From the NCBI GenBank assembly GCA_037179335.1, contig JAKZHN010000001.1:1984001-2048000 (forward strand): a DNA stretch of 64,000 nucleotides. The letters are read 5' to 3'. A model generated the notes under the pieces. It saw only the letters and a program-made list of their open reading frames with translations. It was not told where the DNA came from and did not search any database. Positions 63,007-64,000 of the stretch are shown here, one piece after another. The position numbers and the translations under genes are program-made. Positions within the stretch are counted from its first letter, which is position 1; the number at the start of each line of letters is the position of its first letter. The stretch is from Cyclaneusma minus (lineage: Eukaryota > Ascomycota > Leotiomycetes > Marthamycetales > Marthamycetaceae).

Positions 63007-63700
63007 ATTTCGAATCCATCCGATCAGCGCAAGTAATGGGTTTCGGTCGAACGGTGTTGAACGGCATGGGATGATGTCTTCTGGGCCGGACTGGAGAGAC
63101 TCGTCTCGTCCAAGTCTTCGATTCTACGACGTTCTATTCGAGCAGCGGATATGGATTGATTGACACATGAATTGCAAAGCCGCCTTCCTCCGAAGCTTTC
63201 TGTGTGCTCAGCGCTCGACAGCGCGGTGAAGCTATGCAACCGCCTTTCCCAACTGTCCCAATTACAGACGCTCGATACTGGTGAAGTTCGACAGCGGTGA
63301 AGCTCCGATACCTTTTTCTCTTTTCTTTTGTCGGACTCAGGTCCAAAAAAACAGGCATATGTGTGTACAGCATTAGAGCTCTTCCCATGCTCATCTGCTG
63401 AAGGATTTTTTCTTCTCGTGCCGAGAGCAATTTGATCTGGCCCTTTCATTACCAAACACCTTTGCTCTACCCATGAGTTTGAGGTGCATGAAGACTGGGC
63501 TACATTTGTTCGAGAGATCTGCTGTTTGAACAGCTATACTTACCCCGAGATACAGGTCCGATGAAGAGCAGAGGTTGGCAGTTGTGATGGCCGAGGGCGA
63601 GGGTCTTGCAGGGTATCTCGAGGATACGCTCTCCGCGTTGCTCACCCAGGTGGTTGAAGCATGTTCGATGAGTCGTCGTCCTTGAGCTTGTTGAGCAGGA
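63007..63700. other. RPL29 3' region, no further gene recognised
   Basis: Contains the RPL29 3' UTR. Several short overlapping frames on the minus strand have no motif and biased codon use. Nothing else seen. Confidence 0.45.
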
Positions 63701-63769
63701 GCCTTATGCACAAGGGAGCTTTGAATGATGGACTGTTCTAGGAACCTCATACTTGGAAGGATCATCATT

Positions 63770-63950
63770 TGAAGCTCCCTCATCTCGACTCGAGCTTGGG
63801 CGTCCGTTGCTGAGGGACCTCCTGTAACGCTTCATTTCCACCGTGATGATTATGGACGGCGAAGTGGACAGAGCGTCCATGTCTGGATAAATAGAGCTCT
63901 TCGTAGCCAGACATTTGTTTCTGTGACCTATTCTAGCACTGTTCACCTGA
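63770..63950 (-). CDS. Possible internal or terminal exon of a minus-strand gene extending past the window end
   Basis: On the minus strand a TTTCAG acceptor-like site at about 63,951 is followed by an open frame (VNSARIGHRNK ... MDALSTSPSIIITVEMKRYR ... SNGRPSSSRDEGASNDD), with a donor-like GTATGA at about 63,758. The composition is plausible for coding, but I recognise no family and the rest of the gene would lie outside. Low confidence; it may be chance. Confidence 0.2.
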
Positions 63951-64000
63951 AACATGTATTGTCACTTATTACGTGAATCAAGGCTACAACATAGGTGAGT

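Overview
The window is nuclear DNA of a filamentous ascomycete (Pezizomycotina; Leotiomycetes is my tentative guess). Support for this: spliceosomal introns of 51-118 bp with GT..AG ends and fungal branch sites (TACTAAC in the MAPKK gene), a Mkk1/2-type MAPKK of typical filamentous-fungal form, and a large AT-rich block with the marks of repeat-induced point mutation (RIP). Two gene-rich, GC-balanced flanks (1-11,182 and 51,350-64,000) enclose a ~40 kb AT-rich island (11,194-51,338).

Left flank: the 5' part of a leucine-rich-repeat protein gene (LRRC40-like, minus, running off position 1), an unrecognised coiled-coil protein gene (plus, 2,500-4,236), a ~2.4 kb intergenic stretch with a 134-bp tandem duplication, and the TORC2 subunit gene TSC11/ste20 (Rictor; minus, 6,612-10,750, one intron). 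Right flank: a gene-free stretch with a five-copy minisatellite, the TFIIIC TPR subunit TFC4/sfc4 (minus, 52,635-56,190, three introns), the cell-wall-integrity MAPKK MKK1/2 (minus, 57,184-58,858, two introns), the ribosome-biogenesis DEAD-box helicase DBP8 (plus, 60,482-62,148, one intron), the ribosomal protein gene RPL29 (plus, 62,530-63,006, three introns), and perhaps an exon of a further minus-strand gene at the end. Several of these genes are linked by theme (TORC2 and cell-wall signalling, Pol III transcription, ribosome assembly), but they are housekeeping genes and not a cluster.

The island holds no intact gene. By comparing its repeats with each other I can resolve nearly all of it as a nest of dead retrotransposons. 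A ~3 kb LINE (minus strand; its A-tail is the T26 run at 11,194-11,219) sits between near-identical 11-bp flanks (11,183-11,193 and 51,339-51,349). It has been split by a minus-strand Ty3/gypsy element G1 (11,685-24,254), which contains a plus-strand gypsy G2 (14,533-20,900, 180-bp LTRs, TSD TTAGC); by a plus-strand Ty1/copia element Y (about 24,825-42,367), which contains a plus-strand gypsy G3 (25,896-35,976, 194-bp LTRs, TSD CTATA) that itself carries a second copy of the LINE; by an unclassified ~1.6 kb insert (42,651-44,236); and by a minus-strand Ty1/copia element C2 (45,374-50,804, ~210-bp LTRs). All are riddled with stops and TpA-rich, as RIP would leave them. Removing the island leaves an ordinary ~1.7 kb intergenic space between TFC4 and TSC11.

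I did not find a new defence, metabolic or signalling system. The most interesting content is the fully readable insertion stratigraphy, the unequal mutation of LTR pairs, the palindromic 17-bp iterons next to the C2 LTR, the GC-rich double hairpin at 24,825-24,864, and the position of this heterochromatin-like block 433 bp upstream of a TORC2 gene.
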